NCBI GenBank assembly: GCA_013397795.1
Contig: VZTJ01003867.1
Span: 756,124 to 820,123 of the forward strand
DNA: 64,000 nt
Origin: Orthonyx spaldingii
Lineage: Eukaryota > Chordata > Aves > Passeriformes > Orthonychidae
Direction: 5' to 3'
Below are positions 1 through 12,964 of this stretch, one piece after another (position 1 is the stretch's first letter; every line of letters begins with the position of its first letter). The notes below the pieces were generated by a model. That model saw only the letters and a program-made list of their open reading frames with translations, was not told the DNA's origin and did no database searches. Position numbers and translations under genes: made by a program.

Positions 1-2010
1 ATCATTTGAGAAAGACTGAAGTGTCCGGCTTGATGAATTCAAGTCTTACTGACTCATTTGTCTGAGTTTGACTTTGGTTCACTCTTTGCCCTTTCCTTAC
101 CTCTTATTCTATTGCAGATCCTGTTTCTCGACTTATTTGGGGGACTGAGCAGGGAAGGATCTTTGAGTACTTATAAAAGTACATGTGGGTGTGCAAATAA
201 TCCATATTCTTTGTAGGCTTCTGCAGTCTCTGTACTTGGCACAATGCAAGTCAATAAAATGCATAGAAGCTAATGTTTGTATAACAGGGTAGGAAAACTA
301 TACTTGTAACACGAATCTCTTGTTTCTATTAATTTTTTTGTGTGAGGGTGCATTAGACTGCAGAATAAAACTCTATATTTGAAACTACCACAAAATATTT
401 CCCCCATCCCTCGATTCCTTAACACCAGGAAAATACACTGGGGAGCAGTACTGCCATTATCCGTCAGTTCTGCTGGCGTGAGAACAGTGTATCTGTGGCT
501 GTCCTTCCCTGAGAAAACACAGAACTCACTGCTTCTATCTCAAATGAGAAGGCATTAAAACTTGTCTCTTCCAGTCGAATCAGTTCTGGGAATCACTTAC
601 AGTGCCTAATTCCAAAGTAATCTTTATTTTGAAGTAGTCTGGGTATCCAGGGTGCTGTGTGTTCTAGCACTGATACTAGAGCTGATGTTCTGGTAACTGA
701 CACCTCCTATTGTCAGACTGTGCTGTCAGTCAGGCTTCTGGCCTCAATACTGAGCACCTTTAACAGCATGTTAAAAAAGGGTTCTTTCCTTTTTTTTNNN
801 NNNNNNNNNNNNNNNNNNNNNNNNNNNNNNNNNNNNNNNNNNNNNNNNNNNNNNNNNNNNNNNNNNNNNNNNNAAAGAGCATAAACAGGTAGTCTAGGGA
901 ACTGTTTTGGAAGTAGATTTTTTTTTTTTTTGAGTATGTATTTGTGTTTTGAGGTTGTATTAAGGAAGGCAAGTTAAGGAATTTCACTTAACACTTAGAA
1001 GTGTTTGAATTTGTGTTGGGTTTTGGTTCCCTAGAAATTTAACTCCATGGTTTCAGCCTGGCTGAATTCACAGCGGAGTTTTGGCTCCTAATCAAACACA
1101 TCTTTCTTTTACATTCAGTGTACTGAAGGAACAGGATTTTTGAATGCAGCCTTTGTTGTAGTATTTGAGATTATGCTTGGGGTTTTTAGAGAGGAATGTA
1201 AGGAAGCTGAGAGGGCTGTGTGAAACTGAGCTCGGGGTGCTGTCCATTCTGAGAACACGCAGTTCACAGGGTACCTGGAGCTAACAAAACGTGTTGCCAC
1301 AGTGAACAAACAGAACTTCTGGGCTGCTGTGTCAGTTGTTGGCCTTGTGGTTGCAGCACTGTGGCTTCTCATTTCTGAGAGTGCTGGTCTTTGAAGTGTG
1401 AGGTCCCACAGGTTGATGAGATGGGTGTGTGGCAGTCTGTGTTGGTAATGGAGCTGCACTTGTATGTGGGTAAGGTTCAGCAGAATGATTTCCTCTAAAG
1501 TTTGCTGTAAAAGACACCAAGTGTGCCCAAGGTCCCTCACACGCATTCATCTTCTGTCCCCTCTACAAAATGAGTTAATTTGGGGAAAATGGCTTTTAGG
1601 AGGAAAAATACAATAAAATCGTGCAGTGGGTAGTGGTTCATTAGTTTTCTGCTTCTCAGTAATGTCTCTGTATACTGCTGCTATATACATAGAAATAATT
1701 ATTCCCTTGAGACAGTGATGATAGGTGGTCAGGAAACCACTACATTGGGCTTAACCTCTCAAAATGGAAGTAACAAAAAGTAGATGTTGTCCTGGACCTT
1801 TGCAGAAGTGTGAGTTAACTTTGATTTGTTTAATTTCCATAAATTTTGATTTTTCACCCCTACCATAATGGATACAACTAGTGCTGTATCTGTCATTGTA
1901 CTTTTTGCTGTATCTATTCTGTGCTATAATTCTGGGCGAGTTCTTCCACTGTTTTGTATACAGAATGACTTACCAGGATAAAACCTTTCCTTTTGTGTTT
2001 TCCCACGCAG
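1..2010 (+). other. LDB3: LDB3 intron upstream of the second PDZ exon
   Basis: This is the 3' part of the intron before the second PDZ exon. No exon encoding the start Met and the PDZ carboxylate-binding loop (Pro-Trp-Gly-Phe in human LDB3) is visible, so that exon and the promoter should lie upstream of the window. The stretch contains a 76-base gap, a T run on each flank of the gap, and ordinary AT-rich intron. It ends in a pyrimidine-rich acceptor (tcccacgcag). Confidence 0.8.
798..873. other. assembly gap (run of N)
   Basis: There are 76 consecutive N beside a T homopolymer (791-797), with a second T run at about 920-931. The gap probably reflects a low-complexity sequence that did not assemble. 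The open frames that cross it are artefacts. Confidence 0.99.
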
Positions 2011-2162
2011 ATCACCCCTGGCAGCAAGGCAGCACAGTCACAGATGAACCAGGGGGACCTTGTCGTGGCCATTGATGGAGTCAACACCGACAGCATGACC
2101 CACCTGGAGGCCCAGAACAAGATCAAATCTGCCAGCCACAACCTGAGCCTCACTCTGCAGAA
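2011..2162 (+). CDS. LDB3: LDB3 exon: second half of the PDZ domain
   Basis: This 152-base exon starts in phase 0 after tcccacgcag and stops two bases into a Lys codon before gtatgt. It encodes ITPGSKAAQSQ...QGDLVVAIDGVNTDSM...LEAQNKIKSASHNLSLTLQK, nearly identical to residues 32-82 of human LDB3. This part of the PDZ fold forms the later strands and the helix lining the peptide groove; in LDB3 it binds the C-terminus of alpha-actinin-2 at the Z-disc. The carboxylate-binding loop is on the preceding exon, outside the window. Human Leu-Ser-Gln is Met-Asn-Gln here and human Ser-Tyr-Asn is Ser-His-Asn. The sister genes PDLIM5 and PDLIM7 were considered, but this stretch and all downstream exons fit LDB3 best. 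Confidence 0.98.
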
Positions 2163-5100
2163 GTATGTTGGTATAACTTAAACTAAAACTTTCCTGAGGA
2201 CAACCTGTGAAACTCGTGACTAAAGGTTGCAGGTGTTTTATCTCTGTCTGTTGGATTTATTTGAAGTGCTCATGGCACAGATATGAGCTAGAAAGCCAAA
2301 ATCTGCTCTGATTCTTGTAGAAGTCAGCGTGGATTCCTGTAGAAATGGAATGGTTATTTTGAGTGTCTCTGTGTGGGATTTAGCCCATTGAATACAGGTG
2401 TAATCTCGTGTCCACTCAAGCTTCTGTTAAATCAATGCAAAAGTGAGGTTTATTTGGTTTATTCTCATGTGGGCAACACAGTTTGGTTTGGTTAATTTAT
2501 GAACAACTGTTCTAGAAACAACAAGCCTAACAAGTGTTATGAGTGCATGGGAGAAACCTGTCATTCCCAGGAAGAACAGTCCCAGCAGGCTGAGAATTTC
2601 TCTAATGGTCTGGCCCCTGTGAGTTTGAAAGAGCTCTGCATCTGGCGGAATAAGAAAGGTGTAGCCCAAGTGCAGGAAAGGGAGGCAGTACAACATGGAG
2701 AGGGCAGGTTTTATCACAGAGATGTGATAAAAGTTGCCTTGCCATTAAGGAAGCAGTTAATAGGTCTTTTAACTTTTTCTGGTTAATGTTGCTTCCAAGG
2801 AAACTTATTCTCAAGTTGGATAACCTTGCACAGAGGATTTCTGTAATAAATGTATTAATATTTAAAGCTCCATAATTATAGAAAGCGAAGTAGCTGCTAA
2901 TTGTATTGCATTGTGAAGAAGATAATTTTTGTACAGGGGAGGCAAAGACAAGTGCAGAAAGCAGACTGTAATGTGGCAGTACAATTTCTGAGAATATACT
3001 AAAGCATCTCATACGTGAACGTGCAGTAGAGATAATCAGTATCAGGAGCAGACTAATAGCTAAAGAGTAAGAAGTTTAGATGAGGTTTCCAAGATAGGAT
3101 AGGGTACTATAAAGCTGAGTTTCCTCCATGGCTTTAACTTTTAAATTTGTCTTTGAGTGTTTCAGATAAAGTAGAAAATCACTACCTTGAGGCATGTAGT
3201 TGAATTCTCATCTTATCACCCACTCCTTCTTTTTTGTTCACTTTGAATGCTACTGTTATTACAAATATATGTATGATATCTTTTTTGCAAAGATTTACAT
3301 TGGTTTGGATTATTTTTTATTTGAAAGTTAAGGAAAAACCTTTCTGATTGTTTTAGAATGTCTGTCTGCTTTTCTGTTGGATCTTTGTGTTTTTATATTG
3401 AGATAAAGCATTTCTTATTGTGCTTTGGGTTGTTGCACATTTGCTATTAATTTTCCTAAATATTGAACCTGAAAATTTGTCCAGTGTCTGCCTCTATGGC
3501 CTGGCATTTAAAACTACAAACCAACATGAAAAACAAGGTAACAGTGACAAGAGAGAGTAACTTTCAACCAAATAAGAACAAGAGAGAAGAGAGGCAAAAT
3601 CTCCTGGGACCTGGTTACCAGGAAAGTGACTGTGCTAAGAGATCACTTTGACTTTTTTTAGACATGGCTTGCAGCAATGAAACTGGAGCGGGGTGTTCTA
3701 TGGAAAAACAGCCCGAGCTGCCATAAAGAGCCCAGAGATGGAAGTGCTCGCTTATCCTATTTGTGTAAAAGTTTGGGAACGTTGGAAATCCTTTCAAATG
3801 GGACAGGCACACATGTGCATTAGGAGATTTGACTGTTGTGGTAGGAAAACTTCAGCTCTAAATTGTGGTGATATTGGGCATGCATGTGAAGTAGCTGTGT
3901 GGCTCTACAGAGTATGTTTCAAGGTCAGGAATCCCTCACCAGGCAGTCTGTGGCTAGGTTTCACCGTGGCAGCTGTGGAAGTAGAACTGATCTTGCTTGT
4001 TTAATCTGTAATGCCATGGAAGAAGCAATGGAATGTGAAATCTGGATGTAAATGCTCCAAGATAGAAAGTTTTTTGTTTTTCTAATGGTTCTTGGCCCTC
4101 AAGAGCGATGGCCTTTCCCTTTATTGATCGTGGCCATGGTTTCATGAGCATTGTTTATACCCTCACAGTTAAGACAGTGTTTGCTGCTACTCATTTTTAT
4201 TATAACACTTCAGTTCCCTGTGGGCTTTTTTCAGGGTGGGGAACAGGTTATTGTTTTAGTTTGTCTGTCAAGAAAAGCTGTACATGGTGTCAGCACTTGT
4301 GCAGGACATCCAATTGCAAGACATCAAACATAAGAAGAAAAGGGAAGTGTTAAGAGCCCCCATTCATACCTGCCTGCCTAAACAATGGGATTCTATGATT
4401 CCGTGGCTGGATTAACTTAGTTTGTAATTCCAGTACCACCTGCACTGTTCAAGGTGCTCTTACATAGCTCTTCCATGAATGTTCAGTGCTGGCCTGAGTG
4501 GAGTTCTCCATGTTTTGGTCATGGGTTCAGGAATCTGTGGATGTCAGGTGTTTTCTGACAGCTTTCTTCCCTAAACTCGCTCTTAAATTTGTCCTTAGCA
4601 CCTCACCCATGCTGTGTTTTCACATTCACCCACAAAATTAGACTGGAAGTCTCACCAGCTCTGCCAGAGGTTTGATCAGGCAGCCAGAACTTGTCAGTGG
4701 CTTGAGCTGCATTTTCTGGCTGCCTATTTCTCTAGAGCCTGCAGCGTGCCTCCCTTTGCAGCTTTTGGGAAGCTAAAGGATGCAGACAGGCAAGTGCCAG
4801 GGAGTTGATTTGGAGAAACTCCATGCCTGCAGAAAGGGACCTGTGATCCAGTGATGTGGGAATGTATGGGACCCTCCAGGCTAGCACAGCTTCCTTAAGT
4901 TAGAGGATAAAGTACATCTGGCAAGTGAATTCTGTTTTGCTGAAGAAGAGAGCAGGAGTGAGAGGAGAAGGAAAGCAGTGTCTGGCACTGTGCACTATTA
5001 CTCAGCAGAACTGCCACGGGGCACTCAGGCAAACCAGGCTGAGACTCTAAAGCATTGCACACCTCTATGGATGCAGCTTATTCCTTAGAAACCTGTATTG

Positions 5101-8100
5101 CTCTAGGTGTGCTGAGGGAGGATTGCTGCCAGTTCTGGTGGACCATGCTGTGGAAGGCTGTGATCATACTCTACAATGGCCTGGGTTGGGGTGGAAAAAG
5201 ACATTGCTTTGCTTTCAGACTTTTTGTGACCTCCTGGAGTTCAGTTCTCAGTCATTTTTCAGTATCAGTTTCTAATCAGTTACTTGAGCTACACAGCTGC
5301 CCTCAGGCATTTTAATTCTAGGCCAGTCAAAGTTCAGCTTTAACTGTCTGTCCTTCCCACAGACATTAGGCCATAAATGTGGGGTCCTGCAGTATTCAGT
5401 TCACAGTGAAAAACAAAATGCATGCGAAGTCTATTTTTATTTCACAGAAATGCGTTTCTTTTTAAAATGCACAGTAAGTGCAATGCACAAGAGAGCAGCA
5501 TTATTTGTCAACATGCTTCACTGGACTATCCCCAACATTCATTTGATCTTAACTCGAGTAATCTGATCGGCCTCCTCGCAGAGGATTCACCAAATGTACT
5601 GGCTTAGTTTTGGAAAGTGCTGTAACATGAGTGTGCCTCGTTCTGCTGGCACAAACATTCCTGTGTCACTCCAAGGCTCCGCTTTGGCGTCACTCTGTGC
5701 TGCTGGAGAGGAGCAGGGGAGGTGGAGACTTCTGCACATTGACAAAACTTCCCCCTCCCAGGGCATGCCAGTGATGCTCCCCCTTTGCTTCCAGACAGTC
5801 ACGACTGGCTGTCTCTTGCTGGAAAATCATGAGCTAAATAATTCTTTTCTCTGCTGAAAGGGAAAGTGTCAGAGGCAAGGCCATGAGAGACTTACAGTAA
5901 ATATTTAATAGCTGTCCTTTTTTGTGCAGCACCAAAAGATGGCTGATCCTGCAGGATTTATTTCAGGCCTACTATAAATAAAGCATGTGGTGACAGCAAA
6001 CAGCAAGCAAGGGGAACTCAGTGGTTATTGTGAACTGCTTTCTTTTGGCTGAAGCTGGGAGCAGTAACCAATTCTGTGCATGTTTTAGGTCTCCTGATGG
6101 GCACATTTAAATCAGAACCAGAACAGGGCTGTATTTATGCTCAGAAGAACTAGAAGATGGTATCTGTCCCAGTTCAGGGTAAATTGGAACTATATATACA
6201 ACATTGATGAAAGCATGGTCTGAACTAGTTGGACTATTCAAAATGTTGAGCAGGTTAGTAGAAAAAAGAACAGTAATGGTGGATATGGCATGTCCTACTA
6301 GTTAGCTTATTTTACTTGGACATTTGACTCTACAACTCCTGAGAGTCATCTGTCACTGATATCCGAGGTTTTTTCCTGCCTTCTGGTGATTCTGTATGCT
6401 TGAAGCATTAAAAAAGACATATCCCACTACTGGATTAAGGAAGCTACACTGTACTTCTGAGAGAGGTGGTCCTGCCTCACTCCGTGTGAGATGGAGGTTA
6501 CTCCCATTGTGTGCCCGGTTGTCTCTCTGTGCAGGTATGAGAGGACAGTAGGGTTTGTTTACAGATGTCAGGCTATCACTTGGACAGGACTGTGAGCTGC
6601 TCTCTTTGAGTAGTAACATTTAATGCCCGTGAAATTCATGAGCAGCTATTTCCATGGAAAATGAAATAAAGTATCTGTGTCGGTCACTGCAATAAATACA
6701 AATATATTCCTTACATGAGCAGTTTAATTGAGTGGACTGCTATTTACACTCACTGCCTAAAGTGTCCTTGTTAGTTTTAGAAAAGAGCCTGGAAACTGTG
6801 GATATATGCCAAGGCTTTAAAGGGCAGTGAAGTTTTCATTGCAACAAGATTCTGCTTAGGGATTAGACCTGTTCTCAGAGTGCACATCACTTTTTTTTCC
6901 CCCTGCAACTACCAGCTTAGAGGTGAGGTTAAAATTCATCGTTTTATGTGAGAAATATTTTCTGGATTCCCTAAAGATAATCTCCATGTGAATTCTTTCA
7001 CATATTATATTTCACTCACCATGGAAAGGTCAAGATGGGTGCCATGGGCCCATCTCTGAAGTCAGTGGGCTGACACAGCTCACTAAATATACATGGCAGT
7101 TGTATTCTTTCAGACAGACAGCTCCTGCTTGCTTTCTGCAAGGAGGAAGGAGATATGTTACCCAAAATGTTACAACAGACAGCAAGGTTGCAGTGTATTC
7201 AAGCTGGGACCTTCTCTTCTTAATGCTGATTAGGTTAAGCATGGTCATGGAAAATGTAAATTACACACTTGAAGCTAATTAGAATGGATGACAAAGTATT
7301 TTTTAGAAGTGGAATGAGGAATTTTTCAATCGGGTAAAACCCTAAGGCTCTACCAGATCAGTCTTGTAAATGTTCTTTGTGCCTATGAGGATTTTGGTTT
7401 CCTTTGGATCCCTTTTGCTATTTATAATCAATACCTATTTAAGTATTTCTGAGTATTTCCAGAGTACTATGGGTTTGTCTGCACTGGACTGCATATGAAT
7501 TTGATATAAATTAATGTATTTCTTCAACAGTGTTAATGGCAATACACATCTGCATACCAGTTCAACCCATGACAGCATAAACAAGTTCTGTAACTGAATG
7601 AAATTTCCATGGTAGGAACCCACATTTTTTAATGGGTTACCCAAGTTTACAGTAGGGATATGCAGAGGAAATTTTTGGAAATAGTTTTAAAACAGTGCAA
7701 AGACAGGAAGAAGGAGACAGAGAAATACCCTGCCTGAGTCAAGGTGTCCACGCTCCTTGGAGGTTAAATGTGGAGTTTGCTGTGTGTGCTGGGTGAGTGC
7801 CAGACGTGCTCAGCATTCATACCTGGTACTCTGGGGAAAACTGTCCCCCTCAGGTGACAGAGCTGCAGGGATACTGGAGAGCCTCTCTGTTTGCCAGTAG
7901 AAGCTGCTGGGATGGAGGAATTTTAGGGTCAGTACCAAGTCAATTATGAGCAGATGGAGGTATTGACGGCCAGTGGCTCCATGCTGGAGGGCAAAATGTG
8001 GGAAAGTTCAGGAAAGGAGGGGTTTTCCATAGCAGGGGAGAGCGTGAGGGTTAGGAGAATGCGGCAGGGACTGTGCAGATGCCAGAGAAGCAGAAAGGGC

Positions 8101-11100
8101 CAAAGACAGATCAGGAGAGTCTTTGCAAAAATCTCATCTTTTCACATACGGGCTTCAGTTTGCTTTCTTTTCTCCATTTCACAAAATTCTCGAAGGCTTC
8201 TTCCCTTTTACTTTCCCCTTTCTGTCCCTTAATGTTCGTGGTTGCCTCTGACTCAGATTCCTTCTAAGGGAAAATGGGTGATACATACTTCCAAACAGCT
8301 TTTTTCTTGGATAGGTGCTTCATGTTCGGTTGATGCCCTCGGTGCCTAAGAAGCTTTTGTCCTGATGTTGCTGTGGACATGGACGTTAGGTCTGAAAAGT
8401 GCAATTGCCCATCTTGCAATCTGAGTGCAGCATAGTGCAGGGAAATAATTAACGAACCAGTCATCCAGCCAAATGCTAATATTTGCATTTGCCACTGATT
8501 CATAGACAGAAACGTGCAGATGGAAGGATTTTTCAATTTTATTGCGGGCACAGATGATATCCTGAGGGAGTAGGTCTGATCCTAGGCCCAGAGTGATTGC
8601 TATGATGTTGAAGTACTGTGAAATGTTCAGGGTTTTGTGGTTCTCACTGGAGTCACTAAGAGGGGTTGCTGATGTCCCAGGCAGAGAACAGAGAATTACA
8701 CCACAGTGTCATGAGACTCAGGATTTTCTGTGCAAGACTTAGAAACAAGCAGCAGCTTCTGCTTGGCTGCCTGATTCACTGGTTAGCTGAAGATTGAACT
8801 GGCACTTTACCACTTTAGCACTTATTGAATGGACACCTCAGACTGATAAATTGAGTAATACTTGGTCTTCAAATGTCTCTCCCTGACACTCCCATCATCA
8901 CTCCCACCAAATTGTCAGGCATGTTACTGCGTTAGAACAGATGTATATCAGGAGCCCAATTGTGCATTCTCTGCTTTTCATCCTGCTGTGTGCTCACCTG
9001 CTCCACTCCAGAATGCCTCCATTTCAGTTAGCTGGTAGCTGGAGTATGTAAAATGTTTTCTAAGCATTTTTAACCCTAATCTAATCTCTTTTATTACCTT
9101 TCCACGCTCTTGACACCTTTTCATTTTCTAGTAGTTGAATGCTAGGATACAATTATTAAGATAGTCAAGAAGTTGTAAATAAGTGCTTATGTGTCATAAA
9201 ATGACAAATGGAAAAGCATACTGTAAGAAAGAAATGTTGATTTTAGTTGTCCTGAGATTTAGAAAAGATAAAGTCTTCACTGACTGGTGAAGATATGAAA
9301 TAAAAAAAAGCCCCATGAAGATGAAAAAGAGCTATTATCTCTTAGATCATGTCACCTCTCTGCAAGTACAATATTGTGCTCCCCTGAGGATGCAATTTAA
9401 ACTGAAAGTGCATCACAGAACTCCTTTGCAGCCCTTCCTCAGGCAGGCAGCGCCTCAGTGCAGTTGGCTCCTAATGAACCTTTGTTGTGAGTACAAAAAT
9501 ACCAGGATTGAAGTCAAGGGCTCTTCAATTAAAGATCTGTTTAGGTAGGTGGGAACAAGAAGAAATTCCGGCAGTCATTTCAGCAGTGCTATCAAAATTG
9601 AACTGCTTTGCAAAACTGCATCCATCTTGGTTTTGAACTTCATTAAAAAAGAGAACCAGGATTGAGGGAGAGAAGAGGTGTCTCTGTGGAAAGAAGAGTT
9701 TAATAAAATACCAGAATGATGTATTTGATCATCATTAGACCTGTTCTAAGTTTTCATTTGAAATGAGGTTTTTGTTTCCATTTTTAACTTGGAAAATTTA
9801 GAAGAAAATGTCTAAAAGTTGAAATCAAATTAATTGCCTAAGAAAAAGAATTTTGATGAAAAATTTCAGCATCAAATCCAAAATTATCACAGTCATGTGG
9901 GAAATTTGGGTCTTCATCCCTCTCATAGCCCTGCTGAGCAGATACCCCCTCAAGTGTTTGGAATAAAATCATTTTGTAATAAATGGATTAAAATGTAAAC
10001 CTGGACATATATGTCTGCTACAGCACCATCATCACTTGAAAAGCAAGCTTCTGTTGCTGCAGGATTTGATCCATCTAGCAAAAGAGGGAGGAAAAAAAGA
10101 ATGTTCTGAAATTGCAGATGTTTTTTCCCAGAGGAGTAATGACTCTTATGTAAATAATCACTTTATTCTGCAAGTGCATACACTTTCATTACACAAATTG
10201 ATTTCACCTCTTCTGCCCTTTTCTCTGAGGCAAGCCTGTGCTAGATCTAGCAAGCCTCATTATTCTGTTCTTAAATATCAAAGCTATAAACATCCAAGTG
10301 AGAGTTGTGTAGGAACATCATCGTTTTCAAGGAACGTCTTGAAACCTCCAAGTTGGTGTCTGATACAAATGTGAATGACAGATGTATTTTATCACTAATG
10401 CGGAAGAAATGCAGCTTTTTGGCATCATCTTCTGTGTCAGACAATGAGAGAGAAAAAACTAAACCTCCAATAAACATCAGAAGTGATGGAATAATCTGGT
10501 AAATAAATTCCTTTGCTGCAATACAGCTGTTTTCCAGTGAAGCATCACACATGCAGTGTGTGGTTGTTTGCTCCAGCTCTGTGTGTGGCAAACCACATTT
10601 ACAGTGATGAGCAACTCTGGCACTAAAATTCATCATCAGTGAGCAGAGCAGGGGGACATTTAACATGGAACGCCCAGGCCCACCAGTGTCACTTCACAGA
10701 AATACCTGGGTGTACTCAGAATTTACAGTAATGGAGAGAGGAGCAGGATCATCCCCTAAACATTTGTGTGTTCATAAACTGCCACTGAGTTTTCAGCTAC
10801 CACGTGTTATGAGTTGCAGTCGATTTTTTTCTCCTTTTTGCTGTCTTTCATGATACATGTGCATGTCTCATAAATATGATTTATTGCTTCTCTTTGTAAG
10901 CTGGAATGGGTGGAGGACGAGTGTGGTGCTTATTCCTGAGGGAAGATAACTTGCCTGAGGAAAGTTTGTTTTAGGCAGTTAGAGAGTAGCTCTTGCTCCT
11001 AGAACTGGAAGGTATCTGTTTCTCAGATAATTGTGTTTAGGGAGTACATTGTGATATATTTCAGCTGTGAGTATGAATTACAGTTTTCTAGCCCGTTGTT

Positions 11101-12888
11101 TCAGGAATGCTTTGTCGGTGAATTTCCCAGGTTAATTACACATTGTTTAACAAAATGCCAGTTTTCATTGTCTCCTCAGTGTTCATTTCCATAGTACCTG
11201 GTTGTGAGGCAGGCCTCTCTTACATCAGCTTTGTTTTCACCTCTCAAAGTAGCAAAATTTCTGTACCTTCTAAGTGGAAATCTTCCAGTTCCTGTAAGGA
11301 TTACTCCTTTTTTCCTAGGTGGTCGGGGGTTTTTTGTATGTTCACTACTGCTTATGGAAAAACTGTTCTGTGTGACAGCTGCAGTGTGCACACAGAGCTC
11401 AGTGTGAGGCTGGGTATTCACGCCGGGATTGCCACTGGGGATGAGCCCTGCTCCTCTGGAGCTCAGCTTTCCCTCTCTGATAGGTAAGGGTTTCAGAGGA
11501 AGGTGCAACACAGCCCTCAGTAAGGAAATAATGACCCTAACACAGGAGGTCTTTCAAGCTGTGCCATGGAAAATGAGAGTGTGTGTGTTTCCTTGTTGCA
11601 CCCAGTCTAAAGCAGCTCTTGGGGACTGTGTTGTTAAGTGCAGCTGTTTGATCCTTTACTTCTCATTGTCTCAATGGTATCTTGTAACAATGAGTTTCAC
11701 CTCAGGTTAATCAAGTTCTCTAGAAAAGATGTTTGCCTTTATCAATTTTATATGTGCTGTCTTTTCAATCTCACTCAGTGTCCGCAAGTGTAGTTTTATT
11801 TCCCTTTTTCCACCATTTGTCATTTTCTAAGCCTCTGTAATGTCTCCCCTTATTCATCTCCTGTCTAAAGCAAACATTTCCAAATGTCTTAGTCGCTTCT
11901 ACTTGATTTGTAAGCTTTTAGGTATTTTTATTTCATTTCTGTACCTGTCCAAATTTTGAAATGTACTTTTTAAAGATTAGAGTTTGAGGCATAATCCTGA
12001 TCTGTAGGTTGGAAATGGGACATTACTTGTATAATTCTGATTCTTGTGACTATTTTCGTTTTTCATTTCATTTTCTCTGGTGATCCCATATCCCATCATA
12101 CTGGAACAATTTCAGGGGGGTGTTTCAGCACTGTGCAGATTCTCACAACACCTCCCAGAATTACATCTTCACTTACCTGAGCACCATAGAAGTGCTTCAG
12201 TTAACATTTGCCACGGTGCATTCTTTGTTGTTAACCAATGAAAGGGCAAACTGTGTGTTTTGAAAGCATTTAGTGGGGTTTAATTTGGGCTTTTTAAATG
12301 ATTAAATGCATGTATTTGTCAAATACAGGTGAAAGGCACTTGGAGTGGCTAATTCAGTAGTGTTCTGCTCGTTGTGAAACTCAGTTGTCTGAAATCAAGC
12401 CCATGTTTCTTCCTGAAGAGAGGTTTAAGTAATTGCAGCTGTAGTTGTACAGTTTAAGCTATTAAATAATAATGTTCTGAGGAGCTGATCTTGAGATGTC
12501 TCAGCACCAAAGTTTAACCTTTAAAAGTGGTTTTTTCCAGAATGTTGCCCAAACTTGAATTTATCTAGTTGTGGCAGACTCTCATCTATGAAAATGCAGT
12601 TTGTCACAAGCATGGGAAAACAGATGATCTCACAAGCCAGAGGTTGCTTCCATAACTGGTGGATTTTCATCATCCAGAGAGACTTTCTCAAACCTTTTCT
12701 CTCATTTAATACCTTTGTAAATGAGGATGTAGAAAAGGCCTGATGATTGATAGAAAAAGTCTAGGCTATGCTTAACTCACAGTCCTGAGGTAGCAGCTTT
12801 TTGGCATGAAATTAGAGCTGAAAAATAGAGGAGTCCAGATTGCACATCCCTTTTCTGTTCTTTTCTTTTTTTCTTTTTTGGTCCCCAG
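2163..12888 (+). other. LDB3: large LDB3 intron (PDZ exon to post-PDZ exon)
   Basis: This 10.7 kb intron separates the two exons above and below. I found no conserved coding segment in it on either strand. Open frames of 60-131 codons occur, but none has LDB3-like content with splice sites. It holds scattered A/T runs and a CR1-like tail fragment near 4387. Otherwise I see nothing I can support. Confidence 0.75.
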
Positions 12889-12964
12889 ATCTAAACGTCC
12901 AGTGCCAGTTTCAACCACAGCTCCCAGAATTGACTCTCCCAGGGCTGTAATTCCCCATCAGAAG
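12889..12964 (+). CDS. LDB3: LDB3 exon: conserved post-PDZ linker
   Basis: This 76-base exon begins by completing the Lys codon left by the PDZ exon and ends in phase 0 before gtaagt. It encodes SKRPVPVSTTAPRIDSPRAV followed by IPHQK. Human LDB3 has SKRPIPISTTAP...PVIPHQK at the same place. The acceptor follows a long T-rich tract (12851-12880). Ending in phase 0 matters: both possible next exons (19456 and 23362) start in phase 0, so this exon is the common upstream partner of the two alternative ZM routes. With the PDZ exon it makes 76 codons, residues 32-107 if the first exon encodes 31 as in human. Confidence 0.97.

Noticed and set aside
657..987. Two open frames crossing the N gap
   Set aside because: They are open only because N codons are not stops. 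Neither resembles the missing LDB3 first exon.
4387..4402. ggattctatgattccg, resembling a CR1 3' tail
   Set aside because: Too short and without the neighbouring CR1 blocks, so not listed as an element.
10271..10666. Minus-strand open frame of 131 codons with a hydrophobic, membrane-like stretch
   Set aside because: No family recognised. The hydrophobic stretch is what AT-rich intron gives by chance, and there are no supporting signals.
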